In this document: one piece after another, positions 1-10,690 of the stretch
Numbering within the stretch: position 1 is the first letter of the stretch
Layout: every line of letters begins with the position of its first letter
Origin: Candidatus Rhodoferax odensensis
Lineage (GTDB): Bacteria; Pseudomonadota; Gammaproteobacteria; Burkholderiales; Burkholderiaceae_C
Length of the DNA stretch: 64,000 nucleotides
Direction: 5' to 3'
Assembly (NCBI GenBank): GCA_016718405.1
Contig: JADKDJ010000018.1
Location: forward strand, 1-64,000
The notes under the pieces: model-generated
The model's database searches: none
What the model saw: only the letters and a program-made list of their open reading frames with translations
What the model was told of the DNA's origin: nothing
Position numbers and translations under genes: made by a program

Positions 1-682
1 GAACAAAGTCACGGCGCTGATTGAGTCCCCGGCGGCTGCGGCAGGTCCACCACCTGCCGCTGCTTCAACCACCTGTACGATCTTTACCCCGGTCATCGCT
101 ACGACGGCGAGATCGGGTTACCCGGATGGCGGTGGACATCCTGAACCACACCAGTGAATAATCGAGGTGCCGCATGCGCATCTCGATGCCGTTCCAAATT
201 AAACCCGTTCCCGAAGTCAGTCCCCGTGAACGTGGCCTGCAGTTTCCGTATTAGCATGACGAAAGTCGCGGTCCTTCCCCCGCGGAAGACGAGGTGGAAT
301 TGGCGCTTCAAGTCCGCCGCGATCTGGAACGAGGTCGAGACCGCATGCGGAGTCGGCCTTCCGCAATCTTTCCAGTGGACAACAGCGGCGGCGTCATCGC
401 CAGATCGCCAACGACCGACCCGAGATCATCCTGTTTGACGAGCCGACCTCTACGCTCGATCCGATTGCGACCCGGTAGTATCGAAAGAGGGCTGATTGTG
501 AAACTCAAGCACAAGGTCTGATCCTAGTCGTGACCCACAACATGCAACAGAACACCCTGTGTCGGACTTTGTGTCCTACATGTATCTTGGCGAGATCTGG
601 TTGATTACGGCGCCACCAGCGATATCTTCGCCAAGCCCCAAGCATGAGGAGACGAAACTACATTACAGAAAGGAACGGTTGA
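1..682 (+). pseudogene. pstB: Phosphate ABC transporter ATP-binding protein PstB, 5' truncated and frameshifted
   Basis: PstB is the cytoplasmic ATPase of the PstSCAB high-affinity phosphate importer. The window opens inside the gene just before the Walker A region. Pieces in different frames match the family in order: a MRIS-MxFQ-xxPFPKS-like Q-loop block near 174-240, DEPTSTLDP (Walker B and D-loop) near 436-465, VTHNMQQ (H-loop) near 530-550, and an ETNYITGR-like C-terminal tail ending near 682. At least five frame changes are needed, so no full protein can be read. It lies directly before phoU, as expected for a pst-pho operon. Identity is firm from motif order; exact indel positions are not resolved. 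Confidence 0.85.
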
Positions 683-684
683 AC

Positions 685-1400
685 ATGAATGACTAACATC
701 TGTTGTCCCGAAACCAGTTTGACGGCGAGTTGAGCGCGGTAATCCTCACGCGTCGTAAGAGAAATGGAGTGGCCTAGTGGAGTCCCAAGATTCGAAGAAC
801 CACGCTGTCTACGCCTTGGCGCAGTTCAGCAAAGAATCGGCTGATCAGGTGTTTGAGCTGGAACCCGTCAACGCCGCCAGGTTGACATCGATCGCGAAGT
901 TGTCCTCCATCATCGCCCGCGCCAACCCCCTGCACGCGATCTGCGTTTGCTGATTGCCATCTCCAAGACTGCCGCCAACCTGCCGAGACGCGCCGGCGAC
1001 CGAAGCCGACAAGATTACGCGCATGGTCGAGTGCATCATCAGCGGTTCGGCCCGGGCGCTTATGACCTCCGAGCTCCGCGTGGCATGTGACCAGGCTTTT
1101 CCGGCACGCTGCCGCAAGGCGCTCGACGCCTTTGCCCGGTGGACGTGAATATGGCGGTGTCCGTCCTCAAGACAAACGCCATCGACGCTGGTTCGATGGC
1201 TTTGTTACCGCAAACTGATCACCTACATGATGGAGGATCCGCGAAGCATCTCCACAAATCCTGGACCTGCCGCAACGGCCAAGGCGATCAAGCGTATTGG
1301 TGATCACCCGAAGAATATCGCTGAATTCATCATCTACATCGTCGAGGGCGCCGATGTGCGGCATACGTCGATCGACGCCATTGAGTCAGTCGTCCGATAG
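685..1400 (+). pseudogene. phoU: Phosphate signalling regulator PhoU, frameshifted
   Basis: PhoU links Pst transport activity to PhoR and damps the Pho regulon under phosphate excess. The ATG at 685 is 2 bp after the pstB stop. Recognisable blocks across frames are YALAQFS-ESADQVFELE, VDIDRE-LSSIIAR, LRLLIAISKTAANL, GDEADKI-RMV, SARALMTSELRVACDQAF, LDAFARxDVNMAVSVLK, RKLITYMMEDPR and NIAEFIIYIVEGADVRHTSID, ending with TAG at 1400. This covers both three-helix PhoU repeats at about the usual 235-residue length. Several single-base indels break the frame, and it is probably the same error regime as its neighbours. Confidence 0.85.
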
Positions 1401-1419
1401 TCAAAGACAAGGTTCCACG

Positions 1420-2161
1420 ATGAAGCGTTTGCCTTTCGGGTTCTGGTGGTAGAAGATGAAGCCGAAAATAATTGCGGAGCTGGTGAAGACGGTCAACCTG
1501 CGCCACAACAGCTTTGCACCTGTGTGGGCAGCTGATAGCGGCTGCTACAGCGATTTTGGATGCCGCATGCTGTGAGACGGCGATTTCTGATGGACTGGAT
1601 GCCTGCTTAAGCCGAGTGGCGTGGCGGCGCGCAAATGGCGCGCGCAAAGCCGAACCAAGAGCGGTGCCGATCCTGATGCTCACCCCGCGCAGCGACGGCC
1701 GGACAAGATTGCTTAAGCCTCGACACGGGTGCAAACGACGACATCTTCAAGCCCTTTTCACACTGGGGATTATTGGCGCGCATCCGGGCCGTGTTGCGCC
1801 GTCGCTCTCCCGAACAAGTGCGTCGAAGCGTGACCATCGCTGACGCTGTGCTTTGGACGCCGAACCCATCAGGTCTCCTACCAGGAGCAGGAAAGCTTTC
1901 AAAGCTCGGTCCGACCGAGAATTCAAGCTGCTGTACTACCTGATGACGCACGCCGAGCGTGTGCACAGTCGCGCACAGTTGCTGGACAAAGTCTGGGGCG
2001 ATCATGTGTTCATCGAGGCGTACCCACGGTGGACGTACACGTCAAGCGCCCGCCGCGAGGCGCTGGGTTAAGCAGATCCTCTGGGTGAAACCGATGCGCG
2101 GCGCGAGCTGCCGCAGGACTGCCCAACCAAACATTGCACTCAAATCGCCGCCAAGGCGTGA
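1420..2161 (+). pseudogene. phoB: Phosphate-regulon response regulator PhoB, frameshifted
   Basis: OmpR/PhoB-class regulator that activates pho boxes when phosphorylated by PhoR. From ATG 1420 the receiver starts with RVLVVEDEA, followed by a DWMLPKPSGV phospho-acceptor block and VPILMLT. The winged-helix domain is clear at about 1900-2070: EFKLLYYLMTHAERVHSRAQLLDKVWGDHVFIE, then a TVDVHVKRLREALG-like stretch in shifted frames. It lies 19 bp after phoU and directly before phoR. The end is approximate: homology suggests the ETVRGAGYR-like tail around 2090-2120, and the first plausible stop in a compatible frame is at 2159-2161. Confidence 0.83.
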
Positions 2162-2175
2162 CGCAGCAGATCTGG

Positions 2176-3539
2176 CAAAAATATTCCGGTTCCTTTTGTT
2201 TCAACTGTGTGGTGGTTTGATGGGCTACTGGTTGCTGGCCCTGCCCAATCCCGCTTGCATGCGTCTGATCTACATCGGCCTGGTGGCGACCAAAAAGCGC
2301 CTTGTAGGTTACGATCACAATCTTCGTCACGTGGTACAACTGCTCGGGTGGCTCAAAGACGCAGATCAGACCAAATACCCGACTGCATGGTCTGTGGGCC
2401 AAAAGGGTAACGACTACGGGCATCCGCGTCTATTACGCCAGCAGAGACCAGGGCCCTTGACAGTGAACAGCGGCTGCAAGGTTCATATCAGCCATTCAGG
2501 CCTCGCAGTAAATTTTTTAGTGTTACTGGACGCAGTGGGACGTATTGAATGGTGCAACAGAGACAACGGCCGGATCACTTCGGGTTCGATCCGAAACACG
2601 GCCTCCAACAACACGGTAAGCAATCACCGGTGCGCAGTAAACGCCCTTTCTGGGTTACCGAGCCCGCGGTGACTTCCCGCATGACGTGCTGATGCCCGGA
2701 CCCCGCAGCACCGCGACCCGGCCGGTGCAGCTGGCAGTGCGCTTACACGAAGTACAGGAAGCGCCGCCCTTTGTTGTCGCGCGACGTTACGGTGCTGGAG
2801 TAAGCCGAGGCAATGCGGCGTGACTTTAATCGCCAACGTGTCACGCATGAGATCCGAACGCCCTTGCCTGTGGTGGCGGCGGGAAGCTTCATTGAGACGC
2901 CACGAAAAACCTGCCCTTGAGCGCTGCCGAGCGCGAGCGCTACCTGGCGCTGATGTCACAACAGGCCGCAGCACGCATGCAGACGCTGGTGAGTGACTTC
3001 GCTGACGCTGTCAAGAGTGGAAGACTGGCCCTTTGCGTGCGGACGAATGGATCTCGATGCAGCGGCTGGTGTCGCAAAGCGAGCAAGAAGGCCATAGCGG
3101 TTATCCGCCACCATTGCCGCACCAGGACATGCCGCGGCGGGTGGTCAATACCGGTCCGACCGGGTTTAAGCAAGTACCTATTCAGGTGCTCAGCGCTGCT
3201 GACAGCCTGGTCCCGGCTTAATGCGGTGCGATACACCCCGCGTCGGGAATAGTTGATTGGCGTCGGCAAAGCACTGTAGATGGCCGGGCGGGTTCATCAG
3301 TGAAGGACCTCCAGCTCAGGAAATTTCCCAGAGCACCTGCCGCGTTTGACCGAGCGTTTTTATCTGGTAGACCGGGCCGTTCACGCACGACACTGGAGGC
3401 ACCGGGCTGGGCTGGCCATCTCGTCCAGCACGTGGCACAACGTCACGGTGCAGGTTGCGCATCGACAGTGTGCCGGGCGGGGATCACCTTTGCAATCGTG
3501 TTTCCGGCCGGTCGAATTCGGGCACGACCTGAAACCTGA
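2176..3539 (+). pseudogene. phoR: Phosphate-regulon sensor kinase PhoR, frameshifted
   Basis: Membrane-bound sensor histidine kinase partner of PhoB. A hydrophobic N-terminus (FRFLLFQLCGGLMGYWLLA) gives the membrane segment. A PAS-like block (VLLDAVGRIEWCN) follows near 2520-2560, and the H-box region is only partly legible near 2850-2900. SAAERERYLALMSQQ-ARMQTLVSD lies at 2915-3000, NAVRYTP (N-box) near 3216-3236, and LTERFYLVDR plus TFAIVFPAGR (G-box and C-terminus) near 3340-3520. TGA at 3537-3539 closes it. Length agrees with a PhoR of about 430-450 residues. Many indels separate the blocks. Confidence 0.83.
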
Positions 3540-3559
3540 GGGCACGTGCTGGCTCGGCT

Positions 3560-5430
3560 TGCTGGGCCCTGAACCGGGTTTTGGTGCCAGGGTTGGGGAT
3601 GGGTCAGGTACTCTTGGCTCGCGCACGCAGGGGCACGACGGTAGATCTGGATGTGCTCCGCTTTACCCAGAGGAGTCGGTGGGACGCCACCTAATGCTCC
3701 ACGGCTGCCCTGTGTGACGTCAATTGTGTGCTCTTCATAGCCAGGGGCTCGCCATTGGCCAGCAGCACCGGGCACTGCACGGCGTCGCCAGCCGCATTTA
3801 AGTTCAGCGGTACCAATGGAGCTGCGCGCAACGATCTGGCTGCGGCTCAGACCCAGCACCTCCACACCCCACACTCAGAGGAGAACGAGCGAGTGATTGC
3901 CGGATCATGGGCGCCGTAGCTGCGGGCATGATCCAGCAACAGCTTCGCTTCCTGCGGTAACAGCAGCACCCAGCTTACAACGCAGCGCCACACCAGCAGG
4001 CGAAGGTACCAGACTTTCCAGATGGACGCCGGGTGGCGCCCCCCGCGCTCGTGACCAGCCAAGCCCCAGGCAACCGTAGCCAACACGGCCAGGGCCAAAG
4101 GCAAGGTTGAAGAACTCGTGCTCAAAACCAGGGGCGACCCAAGTGCCACATTGGTGGCTGGCTGGCAGGGAATCCCGGTCTGCATGGCAATCCAGATGAC
4201 CCAGACGATGATGCCGCAGCCCAAAGAACGCAGCAATGTGAACCAGTCAATCACGGCGCCCCGACGCCGCGCTTGGGCGTCTTCCGGAAGCGCGAATGCG
4301 TAGAAGAAAACGACCAGCAGGCGGGAAAGGCCAACAACAAGGAGCAGTCTGCGCTGCGCGTTGTCAAAGTGCGAAAATAAGGTGACCAGCAGATACAATT
4401 GGGGCAATAGCAGGTGACGGCAGATTTGAACGCCAGGGACTTGGTGGCGCCAACGCCAGACCGTCCACGCAAGAGCCAGCTGATGAACCGAGCTGTGGGT
4501 GAACCCCGGTAACCAAGCGGCCGAGACTGCGCCACTCGATTAAGACTAAGAGCCCCGGCAGCTCGACGCGTTAGCGCCAAAGATCCATCGCCGTGGCGCC
4601 CGGCAACAACCAGTAACCACCACGCCGCCCGAGCTAGAAGCGCGGTCAGCCACGGAATTAACGCGGCGTCTTCCAGCGACGATTCAGGGTCAATACAGCC
4701 AGGGGATGCCCAATTCCAAACAACATCGCCGATAACGCAGACGGTGTTAATTGCCGGGCGGCTGGCTGGTTCACGATCGTTTTTGTGAAGGCGCTAAGTC
4801 AAGTCGAGTGCTGTAAGGCGAGTGTAAAACTAAGTGAAACTGCCCAAAAAGCCCGTTTCAGTGAAAAGCTGAGTGGCTGGACCAGGCATGCCGGCCGCTC
4901 GGCCGCGACCGCCGATAAACATGGCTTCAAGCATAATCACCAGCGGGAAGCTGCTTCGCCAAAGACGCGAACGCGGCGGGTTGTGCTCCCGGTTTGCGCG
5001 CCAGTTGGGCGTTGCTACGCAGGCGGCGACCAAAGTCACCGTAACAGCAGTGCGAAGGCAGCCCGGGCAGCGAGGTCCAGCGGCACGAAGCTGGGAACGA
5101 CCTGCGATCGCCCGGGCGCCAAGTTAATAGAGATTAGCAGCGCCTCGACCTCAGGCGCCAAACCAAACAAGCGCGGGTTCATCCAGTCGGCACCGTCACG
5201 CCAGCAATGCCGTCATGTAGCCCCAGCGCCGTGATGTCGGCGTTCTTCCGGGAGTTTGCGTCCAATGAAACCCGTTATCATGGAGGCCGCCCCTTACAGC
5301 AGCGACAGCACTACGGCGCAGCGGCAGAAGCGTCAGGCTGGCAACGCTCTGGGCAACGATGGCGGGGATAGGATGGTTCACGGCTCCGTGCCGCCCGACT
5401 GGCAGGGTGGAAAATCTTAATCGGTGAAAC
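3560..5430 (-). pseudogene. Degraded multi-spanning membrane protein, family not identified
   Basis: Hydrophobic minus-strand pieces occur in several frames between phoR and rpmE. The clearest, at about 3880-4400, reads LYLLVTLFSHFDNAQRR, LLLVVGLSRLLVVFFYAFAL, a segment around FTLLRSLGCGIIVWVIWIAM and LALAVLATVAWGL, which together suggest several membrane helices. A tail near 3650-3700 ends in HIQIYRRAPA. The span (about 1.8 kb) would fit a 600-residue membrane protein such as a GT39/ArnT-like glycosyltransferase, but I see no diagnostic motif and do not assign it. It runs in the same direction as rpmE-rho-trxA and may lie downstream in that unit. Both boundaries are approximate. Confidence 0.35.
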
Positions 5431-5589
5431 ACGCGTCTTCACGACGCAGACGGGCAGAAGGGACGGACCGCAACGTGCACAGCCAGATCAACGGGCAGCC
5501 CTTTGCAGCGTTCGGATGGCTTTCCCTGGGCGAAAAAGGCCGCGCGGTCGCCCGGGCTGTACACACTGTCCCAAGGGATCCTGACCGGA

Positions 5590-5855
5590 CTTTTTGCCGG
5601 CGATCGCGCCGAACCAGTTCGGGAAACGCTCGACGCAGCCGCCCGTATTGTCGACCGACTTTTTGCGTGCCCGGTGTAGAAAGGGGTGTGATTCGCTGGG
5701 TGGTGTCGAGCTTTGAAGAGGGGTAACTCGCGCCCATCTTCCATCTTGATCATTTCTTTGGCGTTGGCGCAAGAACGCGTCACGAACTTGAATCCGTTGG
5801 ACATGTCCTGAAGCAAACTTCCTTGTTTGTAGTTGGGGTGAATGCCTTCTTTCAT
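5590..5855 (-). pseudogene. rpmE2: 50S ribosomal protein L31 type B, frameshifted
   Basis: Small ribosomal protein of the large subunit. The ATG at 5855 starts MKEGIHPNY, the hallmark of L31 type B. Then come DMSNGFKFVTRSCA and EMIKMEDGRELPLFK, and, after a frame change, SESHPF, SVDNTGG and VERF-NWFGA. The zinc-binding CxxC of type A L31 is absent, as expected for the C-minus form. It follows rho in the same orientation, a common betaproteobacterial arrangement, but a repeat block separates them. A functional copy must exist in the cell, so the frameshift is probably an error. The 3' end is approximate. Confidence 0.82.
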
Positions 5856-5944
5856 GATTCTTCCATGATTCGGTTGCGGCAGCCGAAACCGGACCAAATC
5901 GAGCGTACTTAATAGCAACCTTGAATTATAGCGCTTCCTAAGTG

Positions 5945-6235
5945 CAGTTTTTGACGGGCCGCTAGAGGTGTGGCCCCTCCGAGGCAACGACCCACACGCA
6001 GTGGGGAGTGGCCAGGGAAGCAGTCTGGCGAACCGCCCTAGGGAATTAGCCTAAAGAACAACAACCCGCAGTGGGGTGTTGAATGGTCCCTGACAAGACG
6101 CCCCTGAAATTAGCCCCTCGAGAACCCGCGACCACACGCAGTGGGGAGTGTGGGGCAATTCCCCGAGCAGGCCGCCCTAGAGTGTAGCCCCCTCAAGAGG
6201 CAACGACCCACACGCAGTGGGGAGTGTAGGGGGCA
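5945..6235. repeat. Imperfect tandem repeat, unit about 72 bp, four cores
   Basis: Four copies of a core containing CACGCAGTGGGGAGTG or a variant lie near 5994, 6065, 6134 and 6211, spaced 69-77 bp. Each core is a potential hairpin (CCACAC / GTGTGG arms around GCAGTGGGGA). Between cores a second conserved segment recurs, CCGCCCTAG-AGTGTAGCCCCCTC-like, near 5957, 6035, 6102 and 6173. Copies 1, 3 and 4 agree best; copy 2 is most diverged. The block fills the whole rpmE-rho spacer. Confidence 0.75.
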
Positions 6236-6275
6236 ATATCTCTATCCACCTCTTCGCATCATGTCAAGAACTCAT

Positions 6276-7512
6276 TTATTTGGTCTTAGTGGCCTTCATT
6301 TTGCTTGAGCACCATCTCCGCTGGCCTCGACCTCGTCCATGTTGTAGAGAAAACCCCGGCGCGGGATGCAGGTCTTCTGCAGAATTTCCAGCTGGCAGCA
6401 ACTCTTCGCGACGCGTGCCGCTGCCGGTTGCAGCAGAAACTGAATGGAGAACACTTTTCGTACAGGCGGCGGTCGGTGAATTTCGCTGTTGCCGGTGCCC
6501 TTGAACTCTTCAAAGATCACCTCGTCCATGCGGCTGCCGGTATCGACCAGGGCGGTCGCGCAGATGGTCAGGGGCCCGCCTTCTTCGACGTTGCGCGCCG
6601 CACCGCAGCGCGCGGGCCGCTCCAGCTGCGAATGGAGTCCACGCCACCGGTCAGCACCTTGCCGCTGGGCACCACGTTGTTGTGGCGCGCGCCAGGCGCG
6701 TGATGGAGTCCAACAGAATCACCACGTCCTTCTTCAGTTCGACTAGGCGTTTAGCGCGCTCGGCCTGCAGTCTCGACCGCATGCACGTGGCGCGGCGGGG
6801 TTCGTCGAAGGTGGAGGCGATCACCTCGCCTTTGACGGTGCGCTGCATCTCGGTCACTTCTTCGGGGCGTTCGTCAATCAGCAGCACCATCAGGTAGCTC
6901 TCGGGGTGATGGCCGAGATGGCGTGGGCGATATGCTGCATCATCACGGTCTTCCCGCTCTTGGGCTGGGCCACGATCCAGGGCGCGCGGCCCCTTTGCCG
7001 ATGGGGCGATGATGTCGATCACCCGTCCGGTGATGTTCTCGTCGCTCTTGATGTCTTGTTCCAGCTTCATCTGGACCCAGGGAACAACGGCGTGAGGTTT
7101 TCGAACATCACCTTGTGCTTGATTGCCTTCTGGTGGGCCGTTATTGACCTTGTCCAACTTGTACAGGGCAAGTAGCGTTCACCATCCCCGGGCGTCCGCA
7201 CCTCGCCTTCGATCATGTCGCCGGTGTGCAGGTTGAACCGTCGCACCTGGCTGGGGCTGATGTAGATGTCGTCGGTGCTGGCGGTGTAGCTGGTGTCGGG
7301 ACTACGCAGAAAGCCAAACCCATCGGGCAGATTTCCAGCACGCCATCGGCAATGGTTGTTCGTAAAGCGCCGGGCGCGCTTCTTGATGATGGCGAACATC
7401 AGCTCCTGCTTGCGCATGCGGCCAGGTGTTTTCGATCTCAAGCTCTTCAGCCTGCTTGAGGACTTCCGACACAATGCAGTGCCTTGAGTTCCGTTTAAGG
7501 GTGGAATTGCCC
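6276..7512 (-). pseudogene. rho: Transcription termination factor Rho, frameshifted
   Basis: Hexameric RNA-dependent ATPase/translocase that ends transcription. Legible blocks from the 5' end: HVSEVLKQAEELEIENT and RKQELMFAIIKKRA (Rho N-terminal domain), LPDGFGFLRSPDTSYTASTDDIYISPSQVRRFNLHTGD (RNA-binding domain), a PKSGKT-like P-loop near 6950, RPEEVTEMQRTVKGEVIASTFDEP, RAKRLVELKKDVVILLDSITRLARA, RMDEVIFEEFKGTGNSEIH, and YNMDEVEA near the C-terminus. TAA at 6276-6278 ends it. Full length (about 420 residues) is represented but split by many indels. Rho is normally essential in this group, so the damage points to sequence error. trxA lies 180 bp upstream. Confidence 0.88.
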
Positions 7513-7652
7513 CGAAGAGTTGACCGAAATACAAGGGATGGGCGAGTGGAGGCATGACGGTTGCCCCTGCCTCGATAAATTGACCCGGGAATTCGAACCC
7601 GCTCTGGATAGGTGCGGGCGATTGGTCGGATTATGACAGGAAATCCGGGACC

Positions 7653-7683
7653 AAAAAAAAGCGCCAGGCGTGGCCCGGCGCGG
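7653..7683 (-). terminator. Intrinsic terminator after trxA
   Basis: On the minus strand a GC-rich hairpin (GCGCC ... GGCGC arms around GGGCCACGCCT) is followed directly by eight T residues. It begins about 8 bp after the trxA stop and so separates trxA from rho. Confidence 0.8.
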
Positions 7684-7691
7684 ACCGGCAA

Positions 7692-8022
7692 TCAGGCCAG
7701 TTGCTGATCGATGAAAGCCGGTGACTTCGCCTTGCTCATCGCACCCACCTTCGTGGCGGCGAGTTGGCCGTCCCGGAACACCATCAGTGTGGGGATGCCG
7801 CGAATACCGAACTTGGCGGGGATTTCGCGGTTCTCGTCCACATTCATCTTTGCCACTTGCAGCTTGCCCTGGTAGGTGGTGGAGACCTCGTCAGGATGGG
7901 GGCGATCATCTTGCAGGGACCGCACCACTCGGCCAGTAGTCCACCAGCACGGGTTGCGCGGACTTCAAAACGTCGGCTTCGAACGAGCTGTCGGTGACTT
8001 GTTTGATCAGGGCGTTGGCCAT
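7692..8022 (-). pseudogene. trxA: Thioredoxin TrxA, one frameshift at the active site
   Basis: Small cytoplasmic disulfide reductase. From ATG 8022 the frame reads MANALIKQVTDSSFEADVLKSAQPVLVDYW; one missing base near 7930 then shifts it. The other frame supplies the rest of the WAEWCGPCK-MIAPILDEV active-site region, then KLQVAKMNVDENREIPAKFGIRGIPTLMVFRDGQ and a C-terminus ending IDQQLA. Restoring one base gives a normal thioredoxin of about 110 residues with the CGPC redox motif and the cis-proline block (GIPT). It is divergent from addB with about 85 bp between the starts. Confidence 0.9.
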
Positions 8023-8106
8023 GGTGGAATCATTTTTGTGAAGCGGTACGGTTAAAGTGGGGGAAGTGTGACTGAAACCAAGTCCCCAAGCCCCGGCGCG
8101 CCCGCT

Positions 8107-10690
8107 ATGACTGAAATAGCCAAAAATCATCAGGCGCCCAGCGGTGGTGGCAGGGGCTGGCGGATGCAGCCCGTGGTCGTTGGCTGGAGCCGCATCGCGG
8201 CTTGATCGCCTTCATTGCGGGGCAGATGCAGCGGTGTCAGGCGCACCGGCCCGAACCGTGGTGTTGTTGCCATTTGCCCAACTGATGCCGGTGGCGGACC
8301 GCATGTGGGCGAGTGCCTACCCTGACGGTTTGCGCCGCGTTTCGAGACCACCCGCAACTGGAGCCAGGCGCTGGGCGGCTGCAGCCATGGCTCTGCCGAC
8401 CTGAGCTTTGACATGGCGTTGGACACTGACCGCGCGCGCCTTGCTCGCTGCCGGTCTGGCTGCCCAGCGCGAACGCCCAGGCGCCTCGCTACTGGAAATG
8501 GCCTATCAACTGGCGGCCTTGGCGGCGGCGGTGGCGCCGGACCACCGGGCAGCCCTGGGCGCAGGGATTGCGTCCTGTTCTCCAGGCAGGGCTGGATGGC
8601 CCGCTACTGGCCCAGGAAGCGGCGCTCACCAGCGTGGCGCTGGCCTGGGTTGCCAGTTCAACCCATCACCGATGCCTTGTTCACCTGCGGCGACACAGGG
8701 CGTCGACTGTCTGGTGCTGTTGCAGGGGTTTGAGGCGGAGCCGATCGAGCGGACGCTGGCGACACTTTTGGCGAACGCTTTGCGGCCACGCCCATTCATG
8801 CCGAGACCGCCCAGGGTCAGGTTGCGCTGCGTGCTGCGAGCGACATGGAGGACGAAGCGCAGCCAGGCCTCAGGCTGTGTCATGCAACACCAGCAGGCCG
8901 GGCGCGCCGGTGGCGCTGGTGGCGCTGGACCGGGCGTTGACGCGGCGCGTGCGCGCCATGCTGGAGGGCGGCAACTTGCGCCTGCGCGACGAAAACGGCT
9001 GGAAGCTGTCCACCACCCGCGCGGTGCCGCGCTGATGGCCTTGCTGCGTGCCTGCGCCTGGAACGCCGGATACCGACGCCGTGCTGGACTGGCTCAAGAA
9101 CGGCGTAGCGGCGGCGGATGACCAGGCCCTGCGCAGCCTGGAGCACAGTTTGCGCCAGCGTGCGGTGCGCGACTGGAGCGCCTGGCGCGGCGATGAGGAT
9201 ATGGCAGATGTTGTGACCCTGACCGAGCAAGTCAACGCCTGGCGCCTGAGTTTGCAGCGCTCGCGACCGCTGGGGCTGTGGCTGTCGGGATTGCAGGAAC
9301 TGCTGCAGGCCACGGGCCAGTGGGCGGCGTTGCAGGCCGATCGCCTGTCAGCTCCGACGTGTTGGCCGCGCTGCACCTGCACCGTGGCACGGAATTGCTG
9401 GGCGATCAGCCGGCCGCGCAATTTCTGTGGACGGCACGACGCTTGAGTCTGGCCGAGTTCACCACCTGGGTGCGCCAGGTGCTGGAAGCTGCCAGTTGTT
9501 CGCCCTGTACCCAATCGATGAGCAGGTCGTGATCGTGCCGATGAACCAGTTGCTGGAGCCGTCAATTCGCGGCCCTGGTGGTGCCAGGATGCGATGAGCA
9601 CACATGAACCCGGCCAGCGAGCCGCCTGGGCGCTGGACTGCGGCGCAAAAGGCTTGCACTCGGGCTGCCGTCGCGACAGACCTTGCAGGCCAGTGCCCGT
9701 GCCGCCTGGCAGCACGCCCTGCAAACACCGGTGTGCGACGTGTTGTGGCGTCAAAGCGATGAGGCGGGCGAAACCCTGTTGCCCAGCACCTTGGTGCAGG
9801 CATTGCAACCAGAAACTGCCGCCGCCTGGGCCGTGCACGACCCGCGCCGCCTGCGCAGCGTTGCCTGCCTGCAACGCGCGCCCCTGCCACAGGGCAATCG
9901 TTTGCCGGTCTCGACGCTGTCGGCCAGCGCCTACGACGACTTGCGTAGCTGCCCTACAAGTTCTTTGCCTTGCGCCAGTTGGGACTGCGTGAGGTGGATG
10001 AACTCGACACGGAAGTGGACAAGCGCGACTTTGGCAACTGGCTGCATGAGGTGCTTCGGCGGTTCAGAAGCCTTGCGAGTCCAGCCGGACCTGGCACTGA
10101 ACGCGCGCGCCGCCTTGCTCGATGCCACGGCGCAAGGCGTCAGTGACGCGATTGGTCTGCCCCAGAGGAGTTCTTGCCCTTCGCCGCCGCCTGATAAGCG
10201 GTGCGTGATGGCTACCTGCTGTGGCTGCGGCGCACGAGTAGGACGGTGCGCAATTCGAGCAGGCCGAAGCCTGGCGCGAGCGGACGATCGGAGCAGTCAG
10301 AAGCTGGTCGGCGAGATCGACCGGATCGACCGCCAGGCCAATGGGCTTAACTTGGTGCTTGACTACAAGAGCGAGGACCAAAGCAAGACCAAACAGCGTG
10401 TGGCCAACCCTTTGAGGACGCGCAACTGGCCTTTTATGCGGCCCCCTGCTGCCGGACGACGAACTGGTAAGCGCCTATGTCACGGTGGGCGAGAAGCAGG
10501 GTACGACCAAGGTGTCCGAGGGGATCAAATCGTGGACGTGCGTGACGCGCTGATCGGGGGCATCCTGCTGCACCGCCCAGATCGCGCGGGGCGCGACCCC
10601 CGCCAGCGTTGGGTCAGCCGCCGTCGTGCGACTACTGTGCCGCGCGGGGCCTGTGCCGAGAGACTCGTGGACGGAGGTGGCCAATGTCGA
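8107..10690 (+). pseudogene. addB: AddB-like subunit (PD-(D/E)XK nuclease) of a RecB-type exonuclease, frameshifted
   Basis: The likely start is ATG 8107 (MTEIAKNHQAPSGWWQG). Blocks include ADAARGRWLEPHRGL, VVLLPFAQLMPVADRMWASAYPDG and ETTRNWSQALGG-like N-terminal sequence. The C-terminal nuclease domain shows LVGEIDRIDRQANGLNLVLDYKSED (Asp and ExK-type residues near 10300-10380). A final cysteine cluster, PSCDYCAARGLCR near 10618-10660, would bind the 4Fe-4S cluster typical of AddB. Together with addA, AddB processes double-strand breaks for RecA. Length (about 860 residues) fits proteobacterial AddB. Many indels are present. The stop is not certain and probably overlaps the addA start. Confidence 0.8.

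Noticed and set aside
5945..6235. CRISPR array
   Set aside because: Spacers between cores are themselves conserved, units are about 72 bp and imperfect, and no cas genes are seen.
8870..9874. 334-codon minus-strand frame inside addB
   Set aside because: Arg/Gln/Ser-rich antisense shadow of addB with no motif.
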